A DNA stretch of 12,646 bases from JAOTYV01 sp041557595 (GCA_041557595.1 JBFFGE010000144.1:1-12646), one strand, 5' to 3'; shown: positions 1 to 7,143, counted from the first letter of the stretch. The notes: generated from the letters alone by a model not told the origin. Translations and numbers: made by a program.

Positions 1-68
1 GAATTCCGTTTCACCGATCCACATCATAAGACCCAATAAACGACATATCGCCCGGGGGAGACCGCGTC

Positions 69-1439
69 ATGAAAAACGCCACTGAAAAATTATGCGAAAG
101 AATTGTCGGCATCGGCTTCGACGATCTGACCGACGACGCGCTCGCCCGTGCCCGGCAACTGTTTCTCGATGGATTGGCCGTCGCGGTCGCCGGCACGATC
201 AAGGAGGATCCTCCCGCCATCCTGGCGGCGCACGCCAAGGAAATGGGCGGCAATGAAATCGCCACCGTCATCGGCTTCGACTTCAAGACCGGGCCGGTAC
301 AGGCCGCTTACGTCAACGGCTCGTCGATGCATGTGCTGGATTTCGAGCCGATGTGGAGCCCGGCAAATCACCAGGTTTCGACCAGCCTGCCCGCCGTTCT
401 GGCGCTCGCCGAACGGAAGGACGGCAACGGCAAGGATATCGCCGCCGCCCTGGTCAAGGGGATCGAAATGATGGGCTGGCTGCGCGAGGCGTCGCAACAG
501 TTCGTCGCCAAGGCCATGCGGTTTCATCCGCCGGGATTGGTCGGGCCGCTGGGCGCTGCCGTGGCGGCCGGCCATATGCTCGGGCTGAAGCCGCAACAAC
601 TCCGCCACGCCCTTGGAATCGCGTCGTCGCGTACCGGTAGTCTTCTGGGCAATGCGGGCACCCACACCAAGTCCACGCATTGCGGCCTGGCCTGCGCTCT
701 CGGACTGGATGCCGCGATGCTGGCGGCGCGCGGCTTCGACGCCAACGCCGAGATCCTGGAGCACGATCGCGGTTACGTGGAAATGTACTTCGGGCGCGAC
801 GTGTTCCGCTTCGACATGCTGGAAAAATACGGCCCGCCGTTCCGCGTCGTCACGCCCGGCTACGCCATCAAGATGTTCCCCAGCCAGTTCGGCACGCATT
901 TCGGCATCACCGCCGCGCTCGAACTGCACGCCAAGATCGCCGACCCGAGCAAAATAAAGGCCGTCCGCATTACCGGGCCGAGGATGCCCTATATCGATCG
1001 GGCCAAGCCCGAGACCGGCCTCGCCGGCAAGTTCAGCTACCAGTACACGGTCTCCTGCGCGCTGCTGGACGGCAAGATCGTCATGGACACGTTCGAGGAC
1101 GAGTATCGTTTCAGCGCGCCGGTCGAGGCATTGCTCGACAAGGTCACCCTGAACATGCGCGACGACATCCCCGGCCGTTTCGAGGAAATGTATGTCGAAC
1201 TCGAAGTCGATCTCGAAAACGGCGAGACATTGAAGACGCGGTGCAACGGGCCGAAGGGAAAATGGGGAACGCCGCCGATCAGCGTAGACGAACATCTGGT
1301 GAAGGTGCGCGACTGCTTCGATACGCGGCTATCCGAACGCGACCGGGAACGCGTCATCGAGTTGGGCGGCAATCTCGAACAACTCGCCGCCAAGGACATC
1401 GCCGAAATCATGAGTATCGTCGCCTGCCCCGGAAAATAG
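69..1439 (+). CDS. MmgE/PrpD family protein
   Basis: This 456-residue protein spans the full usual length of the MmgE/PrpD family, which includes 2-methylcitrate dehydratase (PrpD) and cis-aconitate decarboxylase. Recognisable blocks are the N-terminal helical segment LFLDGLAVAVAG (about 31-42), YVNGSSMHVLDFEP (81-94), RFHPPGLVGPLGAA (151-164), THTKSTHCG (198-206) and KMFPSQFGTHFG (268-279). By recalled alignment to cis-aconitate decarboxylase, the active-site residues correspond to D91, H101, H153, K201 and H277, all present; the position of its active-site threonine is a methionine (M95) here. The start is supported by a GGGGGAG ribosome site about 7 bases upstream of the ATG. It is the first gene of a plus-strand run that also holds TcuA-like and PrpF-like enzymes, so a cytoplasmic hydratase, dehydratase or decarboxylase acting on a tricarboxylate-like substrate is a fair inference. 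The exact substrate cannot be read from the sequence. Confidence 0.93.
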   Translation: MKNATEKLCERIVGIGFDDLTDDALARARQLFLDGLAVAVAGTIKEDPPAILAAHAKEMGGNEIATVIGFDFKTGPVQAAYVNGSSMHVLDFEPMWSPANHQVSTSLPAVLALAERKDGNGKDIAAALVKGIEMMGWLREASQQFVAKAMRFHPPGLVGPLGAAVAAGHMLGLKPQQLRHALGIASSRTGSLLGNAGTHTKSTHCGLACALGLDAAMLAARGFDANAEILEHDRGYVEMYFGRDVFRFDMLEKYGPPFRVVTPGYAIKMFPSQFGTHFGITAALELHAKIADPSKIKAVRITGPRMPYIDRAKPETGLAGKFSYQYTVSCALLDGKIVMDTFEDEYRFSAPVEALLDKVTLNMRDDIPGRFEEMYVELEVDLENGETLKTRCNGPKGKWGTPPISVDEHLVKVRDCFDTRLSERDRERVIELGGNLEQLAAKDIAEIMSIVACPGK

Positions 1440-1482
1440 CCCGCGGACCGCGCCGGATGCCGCCGGTCCCGGGGAAAACGAC

Positions 1483-1890
1483 TTGAACGCCCGCTTGGGC
1501 GGGGTCTACGACGGCTGGTACATCGTCGGCGGCGCCTTCGTGCTCCAGGCCGCCGGGTTCATGTTGTTTGCCATCCATCCCGCCCCCTGGAGCCTGATCG
1601 CCGGGTCCGCGATTTTCGGCTTCACCATGGGCGTCGTCGTAATCCTGCAACCGCTGGTCACGGCGGAATGCTTCGGCCGGCGCACATTCGGCCGGGTCTT
1701 CGGCCCGATCTACCTGTCGATCCGCATCGGGTCGGCGCTCGGCCAGGTCGTGATCGGTGTGATCTATGCGTCGGTCGGCGAATACCGGCCGGCATGGATC
1801 ATCCTGTCGGTAATGCTCGCCCTCGCCGCGATCGGCATCCGGTGGGCGGTGGTCGCCGATGCCGTCCGAACGCCGGTCGCACCGAAATAA
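1483..1890 (+). CDS. MFS transporter, internally deleted (C-terminal quarter)
   Basis: This 135-residue hydrophobic protein carries the last part of a major facilitator superfamily transporter, which would normally be about 400 residues with 12 membrane segments. The block ECFGRRTFGRVFG (about 63-75) is the cytoplasmic loop typical of the TM10-TM11 region in the OFA/monocarboxylate-like MFS groups, and two further hydrophobic segments follow it. The N-terminus, YDGWYIVGGAFVLQ (about 9-22), resembles the start of TM1 in the same groups. The gene therefore reads like a TM1 start fused in frame to TM9-TM12, with roughly the middle two thirds missing. The start is a TTG with GGGG eight bases upstream; no ATG is available in the frame. 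It follows the PrpD-like gene by 43 bases. It is probably non-functional as a transporter, although the frame is intact. A genuine small four-helix protein is less likely. Confidence 0.75.
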   Translation: MNARLGGVYDGWYIVGGAFVLQAAGFMLFAIHPAPWSLIAGSAIFGFTMGVVVILQPLVTAECFGRRTFGRVFGPIYLSIRIGSALGQVVIGVIYASVGEYRPAWIILSVMLALAAIGIRWAVVADAVRTPVAPK

Positions 1891-2026
1891 CCGACGCCGC
1901 GCCCGTCAAATCGTCCATACCGACATCTCGACACTTGATAGGCGCGCCCGCCTGCGTTATCCGGAATTCCCTGATCGAACGCTTTATTTTCGCCGGAACT
2001 TTCGTCCACCAAGCAAAGAGACCGAA

Positions 2027-2890
2027 ATGAGCGACATTCCGGCGGACGCGCCGCCGCAAATCTTTCGTGAACGCATCCGCTACTGGGTCGAGAGCCCGCG
2101 TTTTCGGTACACCATCCTCGGCATCATCGCGATCAACAGCATCACGATCGGTCTGGAAACCTCGCCGACCGTGATGGCGGCGGTCGGCGACGAACTGCTC
2201 ATGCTCGACAGGGCGATCCTCGGCATATTCGTGATCGAACTCACGATCCGAATGTATGCGCATGGATTGCGGTTCTTTCGCGATCCCTGGGGGGTGTTCG
2301 ATTTCGTCATCGTCGCGATTTCGCTGGTGCCGGCGAGCGATACTTTTTCGGTTTTCCGCGCCTTGCGGGTCTTGCGCGCGTTGCGGCTGGTCTCCGGCGT
2401 GCCCCGGTTGCGCCGCGTGGTCGGCGCACTGCTGGGCGCGGTGCCGGGTATCGGCGCGGTCGCGGCCTTGCTGTCGCTGATCTTCTACGTCTTCGCGGTC
2501 ATCGGGACCAAACTCTTCGGTGGCGCCTTTCCCGAATGGTTCGGCACGATTGGCGAGTCGATGTATTCGCTGTTCCAGATCATGACCCTCGAGAGCTGGT
2601 CAATGGGCATCGTCCGGCCCGTCATGGAAGTCTATCCACTCGCCTGGACTTTCTTTGTCCCGTTCATCGTCGTCTCGAGCTTTACCGTGCTGAACCTGTT
2701 CATCGCCATTATCGTCGATTCGATGCAGACAATTCATCAAGCCGAAGCGGACGAAGTCATCGATGAGGTCACCAGGGTCGTTTATAAGGAAGGCGACGCA
2801 CTCGCCAATGAATTAGCGAGTATGCGGGCTGAAATTCAGGCCCTCAAAAACACAATTGAACGTAACGGCGCTCCATCGACCACCGACTAG
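2027..2890 (+). CDS. Bacterial voltage-gated sodium channel (NaChBac/NavAb family)
   Basis: This 287-residue protein is a complete single-domain six-helix ion channel that would work as a homotetramer in the inner membrane. S1 is about 28-44 (with N37), S2 about 58-77 (E71), S3 about 88-102 (D92), and S4 about 106-122. S4 carries the voltage-sensing arginines R111, R114, R117 and R120 at every third position. The pore loop has the selectivity filter TLESWSM (187-193), identical to that of NavAb and diagnostic of bacterial sodium channels; E189 would be the site-lining acid. S6 follows (about 208-231), then an acidic neck and a short C-terminal coiled coil (about 258-278, NELASMRAEIQALKNTIERN). 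The ATG at 2027 is chosen because its product begins just before S1; the frame extends upstream without a better start. It is flanked by catabolic genes with gaps of 136 and 228 bases, so it is probably its own unit. In studied bacteria such channels support motility and pH or sodium homeostasis. Confidence 0.96.
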   Translation: MSDIPADAPPQIFRERIRYWVESPRFRYTILGIIAINSITIGLETSPTVMAAVGDELLMLDRAILGIFVIELTIRMYAHGLRFFRDPWGVFDFVIVAISLVPASDTFSVFRALRVLRALRLVSGVPRLRRVVGALLGAVPGIGAVAALLSLIFYVFAVIGTKLFGGAFPEWFGTIGESMYSLFQIMTLESWSMGIVRPVMEVYPLAWTFFVPFIVVSSFTVLNLFIAIIVDSMQTIHQAEADEVIDEVTRVVYKEGDALANELASMRAEIQALKNTIERNGAPSTTD

Positions 2891-2941
2891 CCCGGCATAT
2901 GGCCGGCCGCCGCGGAAAAACATGTTCATTTCGGAGGTCTA

Positions 2942-2953
2942 TTGTCCGGACAA
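2942..2953. promoter_or_regulatory. Perfect 12-bp palindrome TTGTCCGGACAA, candidate operator
   Basis: The 12-base perfect palindrome TTGTCCGGACAA lies in the 228-base gap between the sodium channel and the tcuA-like gene, about 165 bases upstream of the latter's ATG. The same 14-base string, ATTGTCCGGACAAC, recurs at 6366-6379. The TTGT...ACAA half-site arrangement resembles operators of GntR-family (FCD-type) regulators, but no GntR gene is in the window, so the regulator is unknown. It could instead be part of a dispersed repeat. Confidence 0.35.
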
Positions 2954-3118
2954 CTTGCCTGATATTGCGCGGCGCGACATAATCCGACGCGGCGGAACCG
3001 GGCGCCTTACCTTGGAAAACCGGAACCGCCTTGCGCCGCCCACCGAACCGAAATTCATGAACCAAAACCGGCCATGGCCCGAAATCGGGCCTCGCGATAC
3101 AGGAAGGACAAGACATAA

Positions 3119-4603
3119 ATGCCCGATTATGACGTGATCGTCGTCGGCGCCGGCAATGCCGCGCTCGCTTCCGCCGTCTCCGCCAAGGAGAATGGCGCCG
3201 ACAAGGTCCTGGTGCTCGAGGCCGCGGCCCGCACCATGCGCGGCGGCAACACCCATTGGAGCGGCGGCATTCTGCGCTTCGCCTTCGACAAGCCGCGCGA
3301 CATCGAACCGCTGCTGCCCGACGTCGAAAAGGAATACCTGAACTTCTACGAAGGTGTGACGCCCTATACCGAGGACATCTTCATGGCCGACCTGATGCGG
3401 GTTACCGCCGGGCGAACCGACCCGGTGCTGTCGAAGGTCCTGATTTCGAATTCCAAGGACACCGTATTCTGGACGCATGAAAAAGGCGTGCCGATGGAGC
3501 CAGCCCGCTCGATCGCCGGTGTGGAAGTCAACGGCGTGGTGATGTGGCCGCCGGGCGCGATCGTTCGCGCCGAGCATGAAGGGGTCGGCCTGTCATCATC
3601 CTGGTTCAAGATCGCGGAACGCGACGGCGTGGAAATTCGCTATGAGGCCACGGGCCGGGAATTGCTGCAGGATCAGGCGGGCCGCGTCGCCGGCGTCCTG
3701 GTGCAGGAAAAAGGCAAACTGACCGAAATTTCCGCGAAAGCGGTAATCCTGGCCGCCGGCGGCTTCGAGGCGAACGCCCAATGGCGGGCGCAGTATCTCG
3801 GTAGGCCCTGGGATCACGCCAAGGTCCGCGGCACCAGCTTCAACCAGGGCGACGGGTTGCGCATGGCGATGGAAATCGGCGCCATGCCCTGCGGTCAATG
3901 GAGCGGCCGCCACTCGACGCCGATCGATGCGGACTGGGCCGACTTCGCCGACCGCAAGCTGACCGACAAGAGCAACCGGCTGTCCTATCTCTATGGCGTC
4001 ATGATCAATCGCAACGGCAAGCGCTTCGTCAACGAAGGCGAGGACACGCAGTTCTACACCTATGCGAAATTCGGTGCGGCGATCCTCGACGAGCCGGGCG
4101 GCAAGGCCTACCAGATCTTCGATCAGAAGACCGTCCACCTGCTCGAGCCGCGCTACGAGTATGCAAAGATTCCCCTGGTCGCCGACACGCTGGAAGAACT
4201 GGTCGAAAAGATGGATATCGACGACAAGCCGCAAGCGATCAAGACGCTGAAGGAATACAACAAATGCGCGGCGGACGATGACGATTTCGACCCGTCGAAA
4301 AAGGACGGCGTCTCGACCAAGGGGCTCGATATCGAAAAGACCAACTGGGGCATCCGCCTCGACAAGCCGCCGTTCCACGCCTATGCGGCGACCGGCGGCA
4401 TCACCTTCACCTTTGGCGGCTTGCGCATCAACGAAGAAGCCCAGGTGATCGGCACCGACTGGCGGGTCATTCCCGGGCTCTATACCTGCGGCGAAATGGT
4501 GGGCAACCTCTTCCATTACAATTATCCGGCGGGCACCGGCCTGGTTTCCGGCCAAGTGTTCGGCCGCATCGCCGGGCGCAACGCGGCGCAGGAAAAAGGC
4601 TAG
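3119..4603 (+). CDS. tcuA: FAD-dependent tricarballylate dehydrogenase (TcuA-like)
   Basis: This 494-residue flavoprotein belongs to the fumarate reductase/succinate dehydrogenase flavoprotein superfamily. TcuA oxidises tricarballylate to cis-aconitate. The N-terminal Rossmann motif is YDVIVVGAGNAALAS (4-18), with the adenosine-binding acid E34 at the end of the second strand, followed by RGGNTHWSGG (41-50), a TcuA-like FAD contact. The C-terminal part has HAYAATGGITFTFGGL near the substrate site and the flavin-capping block GLYTCGEMVGNLFHYNYPAGTG near the end. No signal or twin-arginine peptide is present, so it is cytoplasmic. A strong AGGAAGGA ribosome site at 3101-3108 precedes the ATG. 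In Salmonella TcuA works with the Fe-S flavoprotein TcuB and the MFS transporter TcuC; no tcuB is visible here, and the only MFS gene is truncated. The superfamily has many substrates, so a different organic acid is possible. Confidence 0.88.
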   Translation: MPDYDVIVVGAGNAALASAVSAKENGADKVLVLEAAARTMRGGNTHWSGGILRFAFDKPRDIEPLLPDVEKEYLNFYEGVTPYTEDIFMADLMRVTAGRTDPVLSKVLISNSKDTVFWTHEKGVPMEPARSIAGVEVNGVVMWPPGAIVRAEHEGVGLSSSWFKIAERDGVEIRYEATGRELLQDQAGRVAGVLVQEKGKLTEISAKAVILAAGGFEANAQWRAQYLGRPWDHAKVRGTSFNQGDGLRMAMEIGAMPCGQWSGRHSTPIDADWADFADRKLTDKSNRLSYLYGVMINRNGKRFVNEGEDTQFYTYAKFGAAILDEPGGKAYQIFDQKTVHLLEPRYEYAKIPLVADTLEELVEKMDIDDKPQAIKTLKEYNKCAADDDDFDPSKKDGVSTKGLDIEKTNWGIRLDKPPFHAYAATGGITFTFGGLRINEEAQVIGTDWRVIPGLYTCGEMVGNLFHYNYPAGTGLVSGQVFGRIAGRNAAQEKG

Positions 4604-4636
4604 AATCCAAATTCAGGCGGTTGGTACCGCGTGACG

Positions 4637-4725
4637 CCGCATGCTTCGACAGGCTCAGCATGAGGCGAATGAGACACTGAATGACGTAAGAGTGGCCGCA
4701 TCCTGAGCCTGTCGAAGGATGCGGC
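4637..4725. repeat. REP-like inverted repeat (cttcgacaggctcag element)
   Basis: Two 23-base arms, at 4637-4659 and 4703-4725, are reverse complements of each other with one mismatch, separated by 43 bases. The core of the left arm is cttcgacaggctcag and that of the right arm is ctgagcctgtcgaag. The left arm is followed by a small internal palindrome, CTCAGCATGAG. This string is familiar as an abundant extragenic repeat in alphaproteobacterial genomes. It sits in the 148-base gap between the tcuA-like and PrpF-like genes, ending 27 bases before the PrpF start codon. As RNA it could fold into a long hairpin that attenuates or stabilises the transcript between these two genes. Confidence 0.8.
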
Positions 4726-4751
4726 GGACCGCGAGACATAGGAGTCCGCAG

Positions 4752-5933
4752 ATGAAACAACGCAGAATTCCCGCCACTTTCATGCGCGGCGGCACCAGCA
4801 ACGCCATCGTCTTCAAGGATTCCGATCTGCCGTCGGACCGGGCCCTTTGGGACAAGATATTCCTCGCCGCCATGGGTACACCCGACCCGAACGGAAGGCA
4901 GCTCAACGGCATGGGCGGCGGGATCTCCTCGTTGTCAAAGGTCTGCGTCGTCGGTCCGCCAAGCCATCCGGATGCGGATATCGATTACACCTTCGCGCAA
5001 ATCGGCGTACAGCAAGAATCCGTCGGCTATGCCGCCAACTGCGGCAACATGTCGGCGGCCATGGGCCCCTTCGCGGTCGACGAAGGCATCGTCACGGTCG
5101 AGGGAGCCAAGGCGATGGTCCGGATCCACAACACCAACACCAGGAAAATCATCCATGCCCATTTCGACATGGATGAAGGAGCGGCAGCGGTCGACGGCGA
5201 CTATGAATTGCGCGGCGTCGCCGGAACCGGCTCGCCGGTGAAACTGGAATTCCGCAATCCGGGTGGCGCCGCGACCGGCAAGCTCCTGCCCTCCGGAAAC
5301 GTAACCGATACATTGGACGTGCCCGGTGTCGGCACGATCGAGGTCTCCCTGGTCGACGCCGGCAATCCGGTAATCTTCGTCGAAGCCAAGACGCTCGGCA
5401 TGCAGGGCAATGAGTTGCCCGCGGATATCGACGCCAATACCGAACTGATGACCCGACTGGAAGCGATTCGCCGCCACGGCGCCGTTCGCATGGGAATCGT
5501 CGAGCGTCCGGAAGACACGATACCGGTCATGCCGTTCGTCGGGTTCGTCTCGCCCGCTTCGAACGCCAGGACCATCGCCGACGAAACGCTGAGCGCCGAT
5601 CAAGGCGACGTCACGGCGCGCATTCTCTCATCCGGCAACACGCACCGGGCGCTGCCGCTGACGTGCTCGATGTGCACCACCGTGGCATCCCGCATCGAAG
5701 GCACGCTGGTACACCGCAACACCAGGCCAACGGACAACCCGCGGGACGACCTGAACATAATGCAGCCTTCCGGGATTCTCACCGTTGCGTCCAATGTCTA
5801 TCTCAAGGGCAACGACTGGCACGCGGAGTTCGGGGCGACCTATCGCACCCAACGGCGTATGTTCGACGGCTTCGTCTATGTGCCCGCATCGCGTGTGCCG
5901 GAACTGACGCCGGACGGTAAGGCCGCCGCCTGA
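4752..5933 (+). CDS. PrpF family isomerase
   Basis: This 393-residue protein belongs to the PrpF family, which includes 2-methylaconitate cis-trans isomerase, 3-methylitaconate isomerase and 4-oxalomesaconate tautomerase; all shift double bonds in unsaturated tri- or dicarboxylates through a diaminopimelate epimerase-like fold. The family start IPATFMRGGTS (6-16) is clear. The proposed catalytic pair of PrpF (K73 and C107 in the studied enzyme) corresponds to K63 in SSLSKVCVV and C97 in AANCGNM, with the same 34-residue separation. The usual K or R and G after GGTS are replaced by N-A (17-18). The ATG at 4752 is chosen over an upstream GTG/ATG region because AGGAG sits at 4740-4744 and the product begins at the family start. 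It follows the TcuA-like gene across a REP-like repeat, which suggests a joint role: cis-aconitate made by TcuA is a plausible substrate type. The substrate is inferred, not shown. Confidence 0.9.
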   Translation: MKQRRIPATFMRGGTSNAIVFKDSDLPSDRALWDKIFLAAMGTPDPNGRQLNGMGGGISSLSKVCVVGPPSHPDADIDYTFAQIGVQQESVGYAANCGNMSAAMGPFAVDEGIVTVEGAKAMVRIHNTNTRKIIHAHFDMDEGAAAVDGDYELRGVAGTGSPVKLEFRNPGGAATGKLLPSGNVTDTLDVPGVGTIEVSLVDAGNPVIFVEAKTLGMQGNELPADIDANTELMTRLEAIRRHGAVRMGIVERPEDTIPVMPFVGFVSPASNARTIADETLSADQGDVTARILSSGNTHRALPLTCSMCTTVASRIEGTLVHRNTRPTDNPRDDLNIMQPSGILTVASNVYLKGNDWHAEFGATYRTQRRMFDGFVYVPASRVPELTPDGKAAA

Positions 5934-5980
5934 CGCAGGATCGCCGCGGGCAAGATCGAGTTCTAAAAGCCGCTGAAAAA

Positions 5981-6011
5981 TAATGGGCCCCGACTTTCGT
6001 CGGGGCCATTA
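5981..6011 (-). terminator. Hairpin terminator, best oriented for minus-strand transcripts
   Basis: Bases 5981-5994 and 5999-6011 form a 13-bp stem around a TTTC loop, with one bulged G at 5985; the nine inner pairs are GC-rich. Read on the minus strand, the stem is followed directly by a TTTTT run (complement of 5976-5980), giving a standard intrinsic terminator for leftward transcripts. On the plus strand it has no T tract but lies 47 bases after the PrpF stop, so it may act in both directions. Confidence 0.6.
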
Positions 6012-6026
6012 GTGATGCGGAAAGGC

Positions 6027-6060
6027 ACCGGGTTTGTCCCGGTCTCTTCTTATCTTTTTT
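6027..6060 (+). terminator. Intrinsic terminator downstream of the PrpF gene
   Basis: The stem ACCGGG (6027-6032) pairs with CCCGGT (6038-6043) around a TTTGT loop and is followed by a T-rich tail ending in TTTTTT (6044-6060). This is a modest but well-formed rho-independent terminator for the rightward cluster that ends with the PrpF-family gene 93 bases upstream. Confidence 0.5.
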
Positions 6061-6366
6061 CTGTACCGCGGCGCCGGATCGATCGTCCTTGCCGATAACC
6101 GCCGCACCGTCGTCTTCCCTTCGACCGGCAAGTCCGGCCGCAAGAAGCATCCTCGGCAAAGCGCGGTACGTAATTCCTTTTGTTATTTCCTGAAAGAGAC
6201 GTCGTTGATGGCTCCACCTAGCCCGCCAAGACTACGTCTCCCGTTGCGATTGCGGCCGGTCAATCGCACAGCCCAATGAATATTGCAACATTATGAAAGT
6301 TAACGAATTCATCCGAAACGACGACGTCGAATCGCCGTCATTCCGGAGTCCCGGAGTCATTTTTAA

Positions 6367-6378
6367 TTGTCCGGACAA
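6367..6378. promoter_or_regulatory. Second copy of palindrome TTGTCCGGACAA
   Basis: This is an exact second copy of the 12-base palindrome found at 2942-2953, with the same flanking A and C (14 identical bases) and with TTGCC shortly after it in both places. It lies in a convergent intergenic zone, downstream of genes on both sides, which is an odd place for an operator and favours a dispersed repeat or a site serving an unrecognised transcript. A TTTTT run at 6360-6364 precedes it. Confidence 0.3.
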
Positions 6379-6479
6379 CACCTTGCCGGCCCCAATTCGG
6401 CATCGTAACGAGACCGTCGCGAACCGGATCCGGAATCCTTGCCTGCGGCGAATTGGCGCGGTTGAACGACCCGGCCAAA

Positions 6480-7097
6480 TCACCGCGGATGCGCGATGCC
6501 CTGATAGTGCCACGTCAGGATACGTGGCCCCTTGATCATGTACCCGGTTTCCAATTTTTCGAGGCCGAATCCGGTCCCCCGCAACATGGCTGCAATGTCG
6601 CGCCCAAGATGACAACCGCCGGCGCAACGGCGCCAAAACGGCGTCAGTCGATCCTGCCAGCGCGCAACGCCATGCTCCGGTGCGCGCCCATGTTCGATAA
6701 ACAGCATAGCGCCCTCGGGTTTCAGCACCCGGCGGATTTCCGTCAGCGCCGCCGGCCAATCTTCGATCGAACACAACGTCCAGGTGGAAACGACGGTATC
6801 GAACGCATTGGCATCGAACGGAAGAACCTCAACGGATCCCGCGTGCAGCGTCACCGGGAATCGCACGCCCGCTACCGATTTCGCGGCCATCGCCAACAAG
6901 GGTGGTGACAGATCAATCCCGTCGACCGACCTCACGGCCGATCCGTAGAAGGGCAGGTTCAACCCCGACCCCATGCCGATTTCCAAAACCCGCCCTGAGG
7001 CTGCCGGAACGACCCGGGACCGGAGTGGCGACACGCGACTGTTCTTCATCGACGCGTGCAACAGCCAGGGGAATATACGGTCTTGGTACAGTGTCAC
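6480..7097 (-). CDS. Class I SAM-dependent methyltransferase (METTL7-like, type 11)
   Basis: This 205-residue cytoplasmic protein has the Methyltransf_11 fold. Motif I is VLEIGMGSGLNLPFY (37-51), the acidic residue after strand 2 lies in VDGIDLSPPLL (58-68), motif II/III is LPFDANAFDTVVSTWTLCSI (92-111), and the post-motif helix and strand is EIRRVLKPEGAMLFIEHG (120-137). The tail block ARWQDRLTPFWRRCAGGCHLGRDI (145-168) is characteristic of the group related to METTL7, whose animal members methylate thiols; the bacterial substrates are unknown. The start is a GTG at 7097, because the family begins with a short Y-D-R-I-F-P-type segment seen here as LYQDRIFPWLL; the nearby ATG is out of frame. 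The ribosome site is weak. It begins 46 bases after the AsmA stop codon and probably shares its transcript. Confidence 0.9.
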   Translation of the reverse strand: MTLYQDRIFPWLLHASMKNSRVSPLRSRVVPAASGRVLEIGMGSGLNLPFYGSAVRSVDGIDLSPPLLAMAAKSVAGVRFPVTLHAGSVEVLPFDANAFDTVVSTWTLCSIEDWPAALTEIRRVLKPEGAMLFIEHGRAPEHGVARWQDRLTPFWRRCAGGCHLGRDIAAMLRGTGFGLEKLETGYMIKGPRILTWHYQGIAHPR

Positions 7098-7143
7098 GCA
7101 TCAATCCGTTCGCGGCGGTGTCGAATACGGTAGCGGACGCGCG

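Larger units (their letters stand above)
5934..6479. other. 546-bp non-coding zone between convergent units
   Basis: No credible gene was found between the PrpF stop and the methyltransferase stop. Besides the two hairpins near its left end, the zone has four further inverted repeats: an 8-bp pair gtaccgcg/cgcggtac (6063-6070, 6162-6169), gagacgt/acgtctc (6196-6202, 6234-6240), a 7-bp stem tgcgatt/aatcgca (6245-6251, 6262-6268), and the palindrome CCGGATCCGG (6424-6433). The short frames here lack ribosome sites and protein-like composition. Confidence 0.5.

Noticed and set aside
90..1295. A 401-codon minus-strand frame.
   Set aside because: It is antisense to the well-supported MmgE/PrpD gene and has no family features.
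2892..2906. Short hairpin CCGGC-ATATG-GCCGG just after the channel stop codon.
   Set aside because: Only five pairs and no T tract; a terminator call is not supported.
6034..6279. An 81-codon plus-strand frame after the PrpF gene.
   Set aside because: It starts with TTG inside the terminator hairpin loop, has no ribosome site, and its basic, proline-rich composition looks like chance translation.
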